The notes under the pieces were generated by a model. It was not told the DNA's origin. It was given only the letters and a program-made list of their open reading frames with translations, and searched no databases. This document shows positions 25,768 to 36,000 of a stretch of 64,000 nucleotides of DNA, in pieces (position 1 is the stretch's first letter; every line of letters begins with the position of its first letter). This stretch comes from Panacagrimonas sp052389915 (GTDB taxonomy: Bacteria > Pseudomonadota > Gammaproteobacteria > Nevskiales > Nevskiaceae): NCBI GenBank assembly GCA_052389915.1, contig JBQTHL010000023.1, positions 56,012 to 120,011 of the forward strand, given 5' to 3'. The position numbers and the translations under genes were made by a program.

Positions 25768-26454
25768 TCAATACTGATCGCAGAAACCGGCGCTGCCGGT
25801 GCACAGGGTCACCGCGGTCTGGCCCGGGCCGGTCAGATTGATCGGCCCGAAGTTCGAAGTGAAACCTGGCTCCACGTAAGCCGATACCGATAGTCCGTTC
25901 ACTGCATCCTGCGAACCGCCGGGGTTTTCCTGCGTGATCTCCAGCGCCGCGCCGCCGAACTGGTTGACCAGGGCGTCGTTGTAGTCGTCGGTCTGCCTCA
26001 GGTTCAGCTCGTTGCCGTCGTTCAACTGGTGGACTTCCGCCCGGTTGTTGCTGCCGATCTGCGTGAGGCGCGCGATGTTGTCGTTGCCGAGCTGCTCCAG
26101 CGGCTGCACCTGATTGTCGTTGCCGGTCTGCGACAGCACCGCGAAATTGCCGCTGCCGGTCTGGCTGATGGATGCCTGGTTGTTGTCGCCGAAACCCTGG
26201 AACGCGGCGACGATATCGTTGATGCCGTCCTGCTGACGGATTTCGACCTGGTTGCCGGTGCCTTCGATCTGCTGGATCAGGGCCAGGGTCGGATTGGCCG
26301 AGAGGCCGAGCAGATAGGTTTCGAGATCCAGCGGCTCGGGTTCCACCTGGACCGGGGCGCTGTTCAGGAAGTTGTCGCGTCCCTCGATGATTTCGGCAAT
26401 CGGGTCGGCGTGGGCGGTGGTGGCGAGAAAAGCGAATAGGGTCACAGTGGTCAT
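25768..26454 (-). CDS. Curlin-repeat protein (CsgA/CsgB-like)
   Basis: 228 residues from the ATG at 26454: a short signal peptide (MTTVTLFAFLATTAHA), then from about residue 50 an 11-residue repeat of pattern G-x-x-N-x5-Q-x. Units include GDNNQASISQT, GSGNFAVLSQT, GNDNIARLTQI and GSNNRAEVHQL, with at least seven in a row. This is the half-repeat of curlin amyloid subunits. The C-terminal about 60 residues do not repeat and end CTGSAGFCDQY with two cysteines. The start is ambiguous: the frame stays open through a palindromic repeat to an ATG at 26592, three bases after the csgG stop. Probably a secreted amyloid subunit or nucleator exported through the adjacent CsgG. Confidence 0.82.
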   Translation of the reverse strand: MTTVTLFAFLATTAHADPIAEIIEGRDNFLNSAPVQVEPEPLDLETYLLGLSANPTLALIQQIEGTGNQVEIRQQDGINDIVAAFQGFGDNNQASISQTGSGNFAVLSQTGNDNQVQPLEQLGNDNIARLTQIGSNNRAEVHQLNDGNELNLRQTDDYNDALVNQFGGAALEITQENPGGSQDAVNGLSVSAYVEPGFTSNFGPINLTGPGQTAVTLCTGSAGFCDQY

Positions 26455-26568
26455 TCCCGCGAAGGCGGGAATCCAGTCTCTCAGCCGCAACGGCCGTTGG
26501 ATCGGCGGGTGACAGTTGGATTCCCATCCCCGCTTTCGCGGGGACAAGTTTTCGTATCGCGGGAATGA
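26451..26568. repeat. 118-bp MITE-like palindromic element
   Basis: Terminal inverted repeats TCATTCCCGCGA (26451–26462) and TCGCGGGAATGA (26557–26568) are perfect complements. Internally, GAAGGCGGGAATCCAG pairs with TGGATTCCC, and CCCCGCTTTCGCGGGG forms a hairpin. The CATTCCCGCGAAGGCGGGAATCCAG-type core is a familiar dispersed bacterial repeat. It sits at the 5' end of the curlin gene and contains that gene's likely ATG. Confidence 0.85.
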
Positions 26569-26594
26569 TGTTTCCTTACAGATAAATTGCATGG

Positions 26595-27677
26595 CTAATC
26601 CCGTCCCGCATCGATGAAGCTCTCTTCCTTGCGCTTCGGAGCCGGCGCACCGGCGCGCGACTGCTTGATCCGTTCGATGGCCTCATCCGCCGTGGCTGGC
26701 GCGGGCTGGGTGGACCGGCGATCCGGCAAGGCATCGATCAGATCGTTCGCCGGCAGCCTCAGCGGCAGATCGAGATCGGTGCCGAGAAAATCCGGCACTT
26801 CCGACGGCGCGGGTTTGGCGGCCAGCGCAACATCGGTATTGGTGAGCTTGGCATACACGCTCTGGATGATCGGGTTCTGGACGTCCTCGGCGCGTGCCAG
26901 CACCCAGGATTTCTTCATGATGCCGTCCACCACCAGCGCGATCACCGCCGCTTCGATCGCCTCCTGGATTGCCATCTGCACCGGCTCGTTGCTGGTGAAG
27001 CCCACTTCGGCTTCGAACAATTCGCGGAACGAGACGAAGCGGTAGATGCCCGGCTGGATCAGGCTGGAGTAGACCGTCTTGGTGGTGCTGATGCTGTGCA
27101 GCACCCGGCCGCTGTTGGTATCGACCGCGCGCAGGTTCACCGTCACCTGGTCCTTGCGATACTGGTGCGAGGCCGAAATGCCCAGGTACTTGATGCCGAT
27201 GCCGCCGGTGGCCACGTTGAAGTCGTAGCCCACCACCGCGCCCTGGATGATGAGGTTTGCGGGAATCAGGGTCGGCAGGTTGCTGCCCGATCCAGACCCG
27301 TTGGCGGGTCCGGTTTCGCCGGACTTGAGAATCTTGCGCTCGGTGAGCAGGTCGTTCAGGCCTTCGCGCTCCACCGGAGTGAACCAGCCGGACTCGCCCA
27401 GCGCCTTGACCAGATACGAGGCGCCGCCCTGCGTCACGGCAGTGGAAAACGAGCTGTCCGGCGCCTGCTTGTACTGGCCGGTCTGGTCGCGAAAGCTGTA
27501 GACCGCCGCGCTGATCGGCCCCCTGGGCGGCGGCAGGCGGCGCAGGTCTTCGCTCTTCTGCGTGCGCGGCGAGATATCGGCCGCGAACTTGGTGCCCTCC
27601 GGCGCCTGGTTCAGATAGGCGCAGCCGCTGCTGAAACCGAGCAGCGCTGCAACGACAAAAAAGGCGATGGATTTCAT
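26595..27677 (-). CDS. csgG: Curli secretion channel CsgG
   Basis: 360-residue outer-membrane lipoprotein forming the nonameric pore that exports curlin subunits. The lipobox is GFSSGC (Cys at about residue 19). CsgG signatures: PPRGPISAAVYSFRDQTGQYK, SFSTAVTQGGASYLVKAL, WFTPVEREGLNDLLTERKI, QGAVVGYDFNVATGGIG and VNLRAVDTNSGRVLHSISTTKTVYS. After the usual end at about residue 270 there is an extra tail of roughly 85 residues, rich in D, P, L and A with a basic stretch (APKRKEES), not seen in the E. coli protein. It lies between two curlin-type genes in the csg operon. Confidence 0.93.
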   Translation of the reverse strand: MKSIAFFVVAALLGFSSGCAYLNQAPEGTKFAADISPRTQKSEDLRRLPPPRGPISAAVYSFRDQTGQYKQAPDSSFSTAVTQGGASYLVKALGESGWFTPVEREGLNDLLTERKILKSGETGPANGSGSGSNLPTLIPANLIIQGAVVGYDFNVATGGIGIKYLGISASHQYRKDQVTVNLRAVDTNSGRVLHSISTTKTVYSSLIQPGIYRFVSFRELFEAEVGFTSNEPVQMAIQEAIEAAVIALVVDGIMKKSWVLARAEDVQNPIIQSVYAKLTNTDVALAAKPAPSEVPDFLGTDLDLPLRLPANDLIDALPDRRSTQPAPATADEAIERIKQSRAGAPAPKRKEESFIDAGRD

Positions 27678-27698
27678 GTTCCGATAAAAACGCTAAAA

Positions 27699-27722
27699 CC
27701 TCCCCGGCGTTCGCCGGGGAGG
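27699..27722 (-). terminator. Intra-operon hairpin terminator after the curlin-like gene
   Basis: CCTCCCCGGCG-TT-CGCCGGGGAGG is a perfect 11-bp stem followed on the minus strand by TTTTAG, 40 bases after the stop of the 410-residue curlin-like gene and 22 bases before csgG. It probably causes partial termination, making the structural subunit more abundant than the channel. Confidence 0.8.
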
Positions 27723-27761
27723 TCTGAAGATTTACTGCTTGCAGAAAGGAGCTGTCACCAG

Positions 27762-28994
27762 TTACTGGACGGCGTACTGGTAGATGCTTGCAACGTTGCC
27801 GGTCAGCTCTGCACCGCCACCCGCCGCGTTGCTCTGGTAGACAAAGGCCACCGCGTTGATGGCGTTCTGATCCACCGTGGCGATGTTGCCGTCGCCGTAC
27901 TGGAGCACGGTCGAGCTGTTGATCGTGCCGGCCTGGAACGTCTGCGCCAGGTTGAAGTTGCCCGCCTGCCCGGTGAACGAGAAGTTCTGCGAAGTCTCGC
28001 CCGCACCCGCCAGATCGTTTTCGTCGGTGTACTGATAGGACTCGGCCACGTTGGTGCCGTCGCCGTCCGAGAGCTGCACGATGGCGGAGTTGTTCAGCAG
28101 CCCTTGCTGACCGATGCGCGCAAAGCCGTTGATGCCGCCCTGGATCACCAGCGCCGTGTTGGTGGTTTCCTCGCCCAGCAGCGGGTCCTCCAGCGCGTCT
28201 ACCGAGAAGCCTTCGTTGTTGAGATTGGCGAAGGTCAGCGCTGCACCCTGCGTAACCACTGCAAGATTGCCTTCGGCCTCGTCGAGCGGCGCGATGAACG
28301 CCTCGCCGAGAACGAAGGAGTCGCCGATGCCATCGATGGCCACTTCGCCGCCGGTGTAGCTGACGATGACCTCGGCCTCGTCACGGTTGACGTCGATCAG
28401 CGTGCCGATGATGGTGGCGCCGTCGGCCGTGACTTGCAGTGCGTCGCCGTTGCCGGGCAGGTCGCTGTTGAACAGCGAGTCCTGCAGCGGAATCACCGTT
28501 TCCGCCGTCAGGTCGCTGGCCTGGATGACGGCGGCCCGCGACAGGCGCTGGCCGTCCTGAATGATCACGGAGTAATTGTCGGAGGTGGTGCCCAGCAGCA
28601 GGAACTGGTTGGGCACGCCGCCGGTGAGCCCGTCGGTGTAGTCCTCGGCCACCGGGAACGTGGGCACGCCCACGCCGAAATCGACAAACAGCTCGACCGC
28701 GGCATTGGTGGGGTTGTTGCCGTTGTCGTCGATGGTGACGCCGCCGTTACCGGCGGTGAGGCCCTGCAGCACGATCGCGCTGTTGAACGTCTCGTCGCCC
28801 AGCACCACGCCGGTGTCGATCTGCAGAATGGCCGCGGCCTGCGGGGTCTCGTTGACGACCTGGTTGATGCTCGCAATGGAGCCCGTCTGGTCGGCCTGGT
28901 AGATGACGCCCTCGGTGGACAGGTCGTCGGCGAACGCGGCGGGCGCCGCGCACATCGCTCCCAGCACCAGGGCTATGGAATGTTTCTTGAACAT
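27762..28994 (-). CDS. Large curlin-like exported protein
   Basis: 410 residues with signal peptide MFKKHSIALVLGAMCAAPAAFA. The body is rich in N, Q, G, A and V with degenerate curlin-type strands: YQADQTGSIASINQ near the start, GFARIGQQGLLNNSAIVQL at about 300, and in the last about 80 residues SSTVLQYGDGNIATVDQNA and GNVASIYQYAVQ. The middle (about 60–280) is acidic and lacks clear repeats. It is much longer than E. coli CsgA (151). The place between csgF and csgG suggests it is the major or an accessory amyloid substrate of this curli system. The family assignment is by repeat pattern and context. Confidence 0.72.
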   Translation of the reverse strand: MFKKHSIALVLGAMCAAPAAFADDLSTEGVIYQADQTGSIASINQVVNETPQAAAILQIDTGVVLGDETFNSAIVLQGLTAGNGGVTIDDNGNNPTNAAVELFVDFGVGVPTFPVAEDYTDGLTGGVPNQFLLLGTTSDNYSVIIQDGQRLSRAAVIQASDLTAETVIPLQDSLFNSDLPGNGDALQVTADGATIIGTLIDVNRDEAEVIVSYTGGEVAIDGIGDSFVLGEAFIAPLDEAEGNLAVVTQGAALTFANLNNEGFSVDALEDPLLGEETTNTALVIQGGINGFARIGQQGLLNNSAIVQLSDGDGTNVAESYQYTDENDLAGAGETSQNFSFTGQAGNFNLAQTFQAGTINSSTVLQYGDGNIATVDQNAINAVAFVYQSNAAGGGAELTGNVASIYQYAVQ

Positions 28995-29062
28995 GAATAA
29001 AAACTCCTATGAGGATTCAGGTGGGTTGGGGGTGCCGCCGGGGTTCGGTTGTCAGCGTTCGA

Positions 29063-29512
29063 TCAGAGGTCGGTGTTCGGACTCTGGCTGATGGTGAATT
29101 CGCTGACCTGGTTGGTGGTCTTGTCGGTGGTGCGGATGGTGACGGTGCCGTCGTTGTTGTCCGCAACGCTGATGATGAAATCCTGGGTTTCCACGGTGCC
29201 GGGAATCAGGCCGCCGTCGATGTTGACGATCTGGCGGATGGCCGCCGACTGCACCCGGCTTAGCACCGCGTTCTGCAGCGCGTCCTGGAAGGCTTGCAGG
29301 CGGTCTGCCGGCGAGCGTTCCACTCTCGGCGCCGTGTGCTTGTTCTGCGCCTGTGCCTCGTTGAGCAGCACCGAGCCGTTGAGCGGGTTTCCTCCGAAGC
29401 TGGGATTGACCGGCACGTAAACCAGCGGCGAGGCAGTCGCGACAGCGACGGCGCTAGCAAACATCAGGGCAAGGATCAGGCGGTTGCGGGTGTGCATTCG
29501 GGTGTTTTCCAA
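29063..29512 (-). CDS. csgF: Curli assembly factor CsgF
   Basis: 149 residues. CsgF caps the extracellular face of the CsgG pore and anchors the nucleator. After the signal peptide the mature N-terminus is LVYVPVNPSFGGNPLNGSVLLNEAQAQN, which matches the CsgG-plugging peptide of E. coli CsgF almost exactly. The C-terminal domain contains FIISVADNNDGTVTIRTTDKTTNQVSEFTI. The start may be the ATG at 29512, or MHTRNRLIL at 29497. It follows csgE by six bases and precedes the large curlin-like gene. Confidence 0.94.
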   Translation of the reverse strand: MENTRMHTRNRLILALMFASAVAVATASPLVYVPVNPSFGGNPLNGSVLLNEAQAQNKHTAPRVERSPADRLQAFQDALQNAVLSRVQSAAIRQIVNIDGGLIPGTVETQDFIISVADNNDGTVTIRTTDKTTNQVSEFTISQSPNTDL

Positions 29513-29518
29513 ATCTCT

Positions 29519-29908
29519 CTAAAGTCCGTCGCCCGACAGTTCGGTGCCTTCGAACTGCCGTTCCAGTTCGCCGCTCAGGACCACGTTGTAGATCCGCTGC
29601 GAGGCATCGGCCGCCGCCGCTCTGGCGTTGCGGCTGTTGAACGCGATGAAGCGCTGGAAGATCGGCAGGCCGTCGTAGCTGATGGTGATGAGCGTTCCGG
29701 TACGCGCGGCGGGTTTCTCGTTGATGACCAGCGAGACCGTTCCGTTCGGATCGTAGGCCTGCCAGTTGTCGACGAAGGCCTCGTAAAACTCGCGCCCGGC
29801 GAAGCTGCGGGTCTCGTTGGACACGATGCCGGGAATGTCGATATCGGCCGCCACGGCCGGCGACAGGCAACCGAGCCCAATCACCCCCGCGAGCCAGTAC
29901 TTACGCAC
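29519..29908 (-). CDS. csgE: Curli assembly factor CsgE
   Basis: 129 residues with signal peptide MRKYWLAGVIGLGCLSPAVA. The mature part carries NETRSFAGREFYEAFVDNWQ, similar to the TxxGxDFYxxFSxxW region of CsgE, then ITISYDGLPIFQRFIAFNSRNARAAAADASQ. CsgE is the periplasmic nonamer that caps CsgG and brings substrates to it. It is the first gene of the leftward csgE–csgF–curlin–csgG–curlin operon and begins about 180 bases beyond the end of the giant exoprotein gene, in the same direction. Confidence 0.92.
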   Translation of the reverse strand: MRKYWLAGVIGLGCLSPAVAADIDIPGIVSNETRSFAGREFYEAFVDNWQAYDPNGTVSLVINEKPAARTGTLITISYDGLPIFQRFIAFNSRNARAAAADASQRIYNVVLSGELERQFEGTELSGDGL

Positions 29909-30046
29909 GCCCCGTCCGCTCCCTGTTCACGCTCTTTATCCCCTGCGAGGCCGTTCCGGACCTCCTGGTCCAGACCAATCGCGAATACTCTACAAACCTC
30001 ATGTTGCACGGCCATGGCAGAACCGGGAACCCGGTGCTGGTGGCGG

Positions 30047-30079
30047 GGTCGGGCCGAAGCCCGACCAGCAGCCCGACCC
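30047..30079. repeat. GGTCGGGC hairpin downstream of the giant exoprotein gene
   Basis: GGTCGGGC-CGAA-GCCCGACC is a perfect 8-bp stem with a 4-base loop, followed by AGCAGCCCGACC. It is a short member of the GTAGGTCGGGC family (13678, 50964, 56836). It lies 10–42 bases after the exoprotein stop in the 180-base gap before csgE and may reduce read-through into the curli operon. No canonical csgE promoter was found by eye. Confidence 0.6.
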
Positions 30080-30088
30080 CTGGAATCG

Positions 30089-33000
30089 TCAGCACTCGCC
30101 CAGGCTGGCATCGCACTCGTTCTCGCCCTTGGGCGTCAGGATTTCCACGAACAATTCCAGCTCCGCCTCGCGGCGGGTCTGGCTGCCGGCGGCCTGGTCG
30201 GCGGACGCGGTCACCGCAGCGGCGACCGAGCTGGCCACGGATACCGCGGCCGTATCGACCACACCGGTCGGCACGCCCACCTTCACGCCCGAAACCTGGA
30301 TGTTGTCGGCGTTGGCCACCTGCAATGCCGCGACATTGAGACTGCCGGACACGCGGATGCCCGCGTCGCCGGCGTCCACGGTGCCCACCGGCGCGATCAG
30401 GTTGGCCGAGCCCGGCGGCTGGGTCGGGTCGGTCTGCAGGGCTGCGATGCCGGCGCCGCTGACTTGCGATTGCGTATCCACCACGCAGAACAGGTCGTCG
30501 TCGCAACTGAAATCCAGAGGCGGCACTTCGGAGCTGGTCTTGGCGCCCTTGCCGGCGTTGATGTCGCCGTTGGAGCTCCAGATCAGCAGGTCGCCGCCGG
30601 CTTGCGTGAACACGCGGCTCTGGGCGAGCTGGATGCTGTCGTCGGAGAACAGCCGGATGGAGCCCGCCTGCAAGGCCAGGATTCCCTGCGAACTGGGTCC
30701 CACCGCCGCGGTGTTGCCGGTGGCGGCCGTGAACGGTGGCGCGCCGGTGCTGCCAATCAGCACCGGGCCGCCGGGCCCCAGAATGTCGATGTCGCCGCCG
30801 AAGCGCGTCTGGATGGTGGACCCGCGAATGTCCAGGGTGCCGGTGACGCGGCTGACCAGCGCGCCGTTCTGCGTGCCGTCGAGCGCGTTCTGCGTGTAGC
30901 CGAGCGCTGCCGGGAACAGCGCCTCGATGGCCTCGTAGCCGCGCCCGTACTGGCCGGCGAAGCGGATGTTGTCGGCGTTGTACTCGATGCCCTGTGGATG
31001 CGCGCGATCCACCACCGTGCGGGTCACCGCGTTGAAGTCCAGGCCCACCTGGTTGAGGATGTCCAGGAATACGACGGCGGCAAATTTCTGCCGCTGCTCC
31101 ACCGCCAGCATGCGGAACACGTTCCAGGCGCCTGCCGGGTTCAGGCCGGCAATCTGCGCGCTGCGATCCCGCCCGTCGCGCGCCTGCGCATCGATCAGTT
31201 GCTGACGCACGTAGGCCACCAGTTGCGCCGTGTAGTCCGGCGTGCCGAGCGTATCGGCCGGGTCCAGCGGGTCGTGCAGGATGGCCGGGTCGATGTAGGT
31301 GGCCGCGAACTCGTCCAGATTCACGCCCGGCCCCACCCCGTAGGAAATCGAGATGTCGGCGCCGGTTCGGTCCAGAAACAGATTGTTGGCATTGCCAACG
31401 GTGCGGATGCCCGGGAACTGCTCGTTGCCCAGGAACAGATAACCCGCGTCGCGCGCATCGCCGGCCGAGGTGATCGGCCCGATGTTGCGTCCGGCCGACA
31501 GCGCGAACGTGCCCGGCCCGCCCAGTTCCAGCAGCGGCACGAAGCGTGTGCGTTGCAGCACCGGGTCGCGCAGGTCGCGGCCCGCGGCGATGGTGGTGAT
31601 GTCGCTGGCGTAGAAGTTCTGTCCCGAGAAATTCAGGTTGACGATGTCCAGCCCGGCGCGCACGGTGGCCGGCTTGTTGATCCGCAGGCGCAGGCCGTTG
31701 CCGGCATTGACGTAATCCGGTACGCCCAGCGGGTCCGCAGCGGTGGCCGCATCGGTTGCGCGGTAGCCGTTGAGCAGGCTGCCGGCCACGCTGTAGATGC
31801 GCACGGGTTCGGGGTCGTGTGCGTGCAGCAGGTCCGGATCGCGCAGCAGGAAATTCGACTGCGAGCCCTGGTCGATGAAGCTGCCCGAGGCCGGCAGGTT
31901 GGCCGCCGTCAGCGGGTTGTCGATGGACGGCAGCAGGCTGGCCACGGCGTCGATCAGTCCCAGGCGGTCGCCGCTGTTGCTGCGGCCCTGCAGGGTGATG
32001 TTGCGCTGTGCGAACAATTCGAGCTGACCGTTGGCCGAGGGGAACAGTTCGCCGCCGCGGCCGAGCGTCAAGGACCCGCTCGCCGCCGCCACCGACAGGC
32101 TCGCCGGCAGGATGTAGAACGCGCCCGGCTGCACCGGGCTGCCGGTTTCGCCCGGCACCGAGCCGTAGCGGCTGCCCGGCAGGACCGCCGCCGTGCCGAG
32201 ACGCGCATCGCCGGCGGCCGTGACCAGTCGTACCGCCGAATCGGCGCCGTAAGCGTTCGAATCGAAGTTGGCGAACAGGTAGGAAGGATTGAACACGCCG
32301 CCGATGTTCAGGCCCTGCGCCGCCTCGGCCGCGAGGCGCGCATCCTGCAGCGCGAGGAGGGGCGCATCGGCGCTGATGGGATCGCCCAGCACGCCGAGCG
32401 CGCGCACCGCCCCGATGCCTGCGGAGACGAAGTAGGAGCCGCCGCGGATATCGCCGCCAGCGTAAACGTCCAACTCGCCGCCGCCGCCGATATTGTTCCG
32501 GCGCGCACCATTGGTGCGGGTCCAGGTGGTCGGCATCGACACCGACAGGGCAGTGATGTCGCGGCCGGCGTCCACCTCGATGTCGCCGCCGCTGCTGAGC
32601 AGGCCCTGCGCGAACATGCCGTGGTTGATCGACGCCGAATCCTGCTCGCCGCAACCCAGCACCGTGGTGATGCATGAGGACTGCATCCACGGCCACCAGA
32701 ACTGCGTCAGGTCGGTGCCGGCTGCGCCGCTGCGCGTGCCGTCCGTGTCGACGACCGTGGTGATCGACACGATGTCGCGCCCCGCGCTCAGGCGCAGATC
32801 GCCCGCGTCGCGCGGCTGCACGGTTCCGGTGTCGAGCACCGGAGCGCGACCCTCGGCCACGGCTTGCAGCGCGGTCTGTCCGGGCCGCACCACGCCCTGG
32901 ATGCCGGCGTGGCCCGCGGTGTAGATCACCCCCGGCGCCTGCGTGTCGGTGATGCGGATGTCGCTGGCCGCCACCACATCGATGCTGCCGACGCCGGTTC

Positions 33001-36000
33001 GGATCATGGTGGGCGTGACGAAGGTCCGGTTCTCGTTGCCGGGAGCGTTGGAGACCGCCGTCTGGCGGCCGCTCAGAATCACGTTGCCCTTGAGCGGATC
33101 GGCCAGCGAGGACAGCGCCAGCGCATCGGCGCTGCTGGTATCGGCGCCCGCGACGATGCGCAGCGAGGCCGAGTCGTAAGGCTTGTCGCCGTTGAGGCCG
33201 AGCAGCGAAGCGGTGGCCAGAGGTAGCGGGTTTGTGGCCGTGCCCACGGGCGCCAGCGTGTTGTTCACGTCGGTGGTCGCGGCCGCCGGGTTGAAGGGAT
33301 TGACCGTCTGGAAGAAGCCGTCGCTGATCGAGGCACCGACGAGCACGTCACCTGCGGCGCGCAGGCTGATGGTGGGCGCGAGGCCCGCGGTGCGGAAATC
33401 CAGCACCGGCTTGCCGTCGGCATCGAGCGAACCGGCGGCGAGATTCCAGTCGCTGGTTACCCGGATATCGCCGCCGTTGACGGCAGCCGATTCGTTGGTG
33501 AGATCGATGCCCGCGCGATGCAGCCAGTCCGCGGCCTGGCCGAGCGAGCCGTCGATCTGCCAGCCCGGTGCACGCACGTAATCCGCGAGCGTCTCGGTGA
33601 CGAAGCGCGCGTCGTTCGTTGCGTTCAGGACCAGCACCGGATCGACCGGGGTAGGCTCGGTCGGCGGGTCGGTGACCGGGGGCGGAGGGGGTGGCGGAAC
33701 GAAGCCGGAAGGATTGAGGGTGCCGCTGAAGTGTTGTTCTCCGCGACTGCTGTCGGAAACATCCCAGCGCGCGAAGATTTCGAGTTCCGGATCGGCGTCG
33801 CCGCGAATCGTCGCGCCGGTCGCCACGGTCACCGGCACCCGGCCGTCGGCCAGCAGCGGTGCACGCAATTTCAGTTCGCCATTCCTGCCGCGCACGTCGA
33901 TCACGGCGCTGCCGGCGATGTCGATGCGACCGGCCTGCGCTTCGGTCAGCGCGCGATAGCCGAACTCAGCGTCGGTCGCGCTTGTGTCGACCGCACCCAC
34001 CCCGATTTCGACCGAGCCGCCGTCGGCCGATCCGGTCCGTGCGTTTGCCAGCAGGCTGCCCGTGACCGCCACGCCACGCTGGCCGAACAGCGCAATTGCG
34101 CCGCCTTCCGCGCCCGACGCGTCGATCGTTCCGTCGATCCGCACGTGGCCGCCGTCGGCGACCAGTCGCACCTCGTCGGCCGCGAGCGTCCGGCCCGCGC
34201 CCAGGCTCAGGTCACCGCTGCCGCTGCGCAGCGCGATGGCGCCGTCGATGCCGCCCTGCGCGGCGATGCCGGCCAGGCTTTCGAGATCGACCGCGCCGCG
34301 CGAATCCACCAGCAATCGCGCGCCGCGCGCGCCATCTGCGCGCGTGCCTTTCAACTCACCCTGGACGACCACGGCATTGCTGCCGCTGCGCAGGCCGATG
34401 CGGCCGGCATCGCCGCCCGCGGCGCCGGCGGAAACATCTAGTTGCGAGCCCGTGTCGAGCCGCAGCGTTCCCTGCGTGGTTTGCAGCGCGATGGCGCCGG
34501 CCGACAGCGCGATACTCCTGTCGTAGGCGGCGAAGACTGCGCCGCTCGCGTCCAGCGCGGCATCGGCGCCGAGCCGGATGTCGCCGCCGGCCTCGAAGCG
34601 GATGCTGCCCGCGCGCGCGCGCGCCAGCGTGCTCCACAGAATCGAATCGGCCGAAACGGAAAACGCACCGCCGAACCCTTCGATGCTCGCCGTGGCGGCA
34701 TCGGCCTGCGCACCGACCGCTTCCACGCGCGAGGCATTGCCCAGCGCCAGGTCGGCGCCGCTCGCCGCCGCGAACAGCGGCGCATCGATGAAGAGATTGG
34801 CGTCGCCCAGGTCGAGCCTGCCCCGGCCGGCCGCAATCAGCGCGCGGTCGGCGTTGAGAAACACCTGGCCGAAGCCGTCGAAGCCCAGGCTCGAATTGTT
34901 TGCGCTGCGGTCACCCAGCAGCTCGATCTCGCCTGCGTTGACGGTTAGCGTGCCAAGCCCGCCGAGGCCGGTGCCCGGGCTGCCGAGCTGGTTGCTGAAG
35001 ATCACTCTTGCGGCGTCGAGCGTGGCGCTGCCGCCGTCGCTGTCGAGCTGGCCGGCGATCAGTTCCACCAGTTGCCGCGCACGCAGGGTCGGGTCGCCGA
35101 CGAAGTTGAGACGCTCACGGGCGACCAGGAAAATCTGCTCGATGTCCGCAAGCTGCGCTTGCAGGGTCGGCCCGAGCAGCAGGTCGCCGCCGCCCGACGC
35201 GCTGTCGCGATCCGCCACCGTGACCGTGCTGGTGCTCGCCAGGAAGGCCGTGCTCTCGATACTCGCTGAGGGTGAGATGAAGACGCTGCCGCTGGCATCC
35301 AGGCCGACCGAACCGGCACCCGACAGGCGCGCACCGGACCCGATGCTGACGCTGCCCAGAGCGCTGCCTGCAGGACCGTCGAGACCGGTCACGACCAGCC
35401 GCCCCGGCGCGTTCGGATTGTTGACCGAGACCTGCAGGAAGCCGCCGTCGCCGGCGATGTCGACCAGGTCTGGTTCGTCGGCGTCGATGATGGCGCCGAA
35501 GTCGTCCGGATCGGTGCTGCGAATCTGGCGCTGGCGCGTGCCTTCGCCGCCGATGGAGATTTCGGGGCCACGGCGACCGGTCGCCGTTCCGGTGGCGATG
35601 AGTTGCGCGTCCTGCTGCACGACCACGCCGTTGGCCTCGTCGCCGCGCGCGATCAGGACGATTTCGCCCGCACGCAGCGGCGTGTCGACGGTGGCGGCGA
35701 TGACCGTGTCGGCGCCCACGTAGAACTCTTCGATGCCGTCGTCGCTATTGCCCGTGGTGGCGCCGATCACCAGCCGGCTCGCACCCATCGCATTCAGACG
35801 GTTGGCGTCGATGGAGAGGAAGCCGCTTCTGGGGTTGCCGCCGTCGGTGATCTCGATGCGCGGGGCCGACAGTTGCAATTCCAGTCCGTCGAAACCGCTT
35901 GGCGCAGAGCCGAGGATGTCGCCGTCCAGCGCCAGCTTCGTGAGTGCGGAGAGCGCGAGCGTGCCGCCGTCCGACGGCGCGCGCAGCGCTCGATCGCTCG

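Noticed and set aside
27096..29000. 634-residue plus-strand frame opposite csgG and the curlin-like gene
   Set aside because: No recognisable domain; the minus-strand genes have signal peptides and family motifs, so this is a shadow.
29294..32677. 1127-residue open frame on the plus strand opposite the C-terminal part of the giant exoprotein gene
   Set aside because: Its product is arginine-, alanine- and valine-rich without domains, signal or ribosome-binding site. It is a by-product of high GC and codon bias on the opposite strand.
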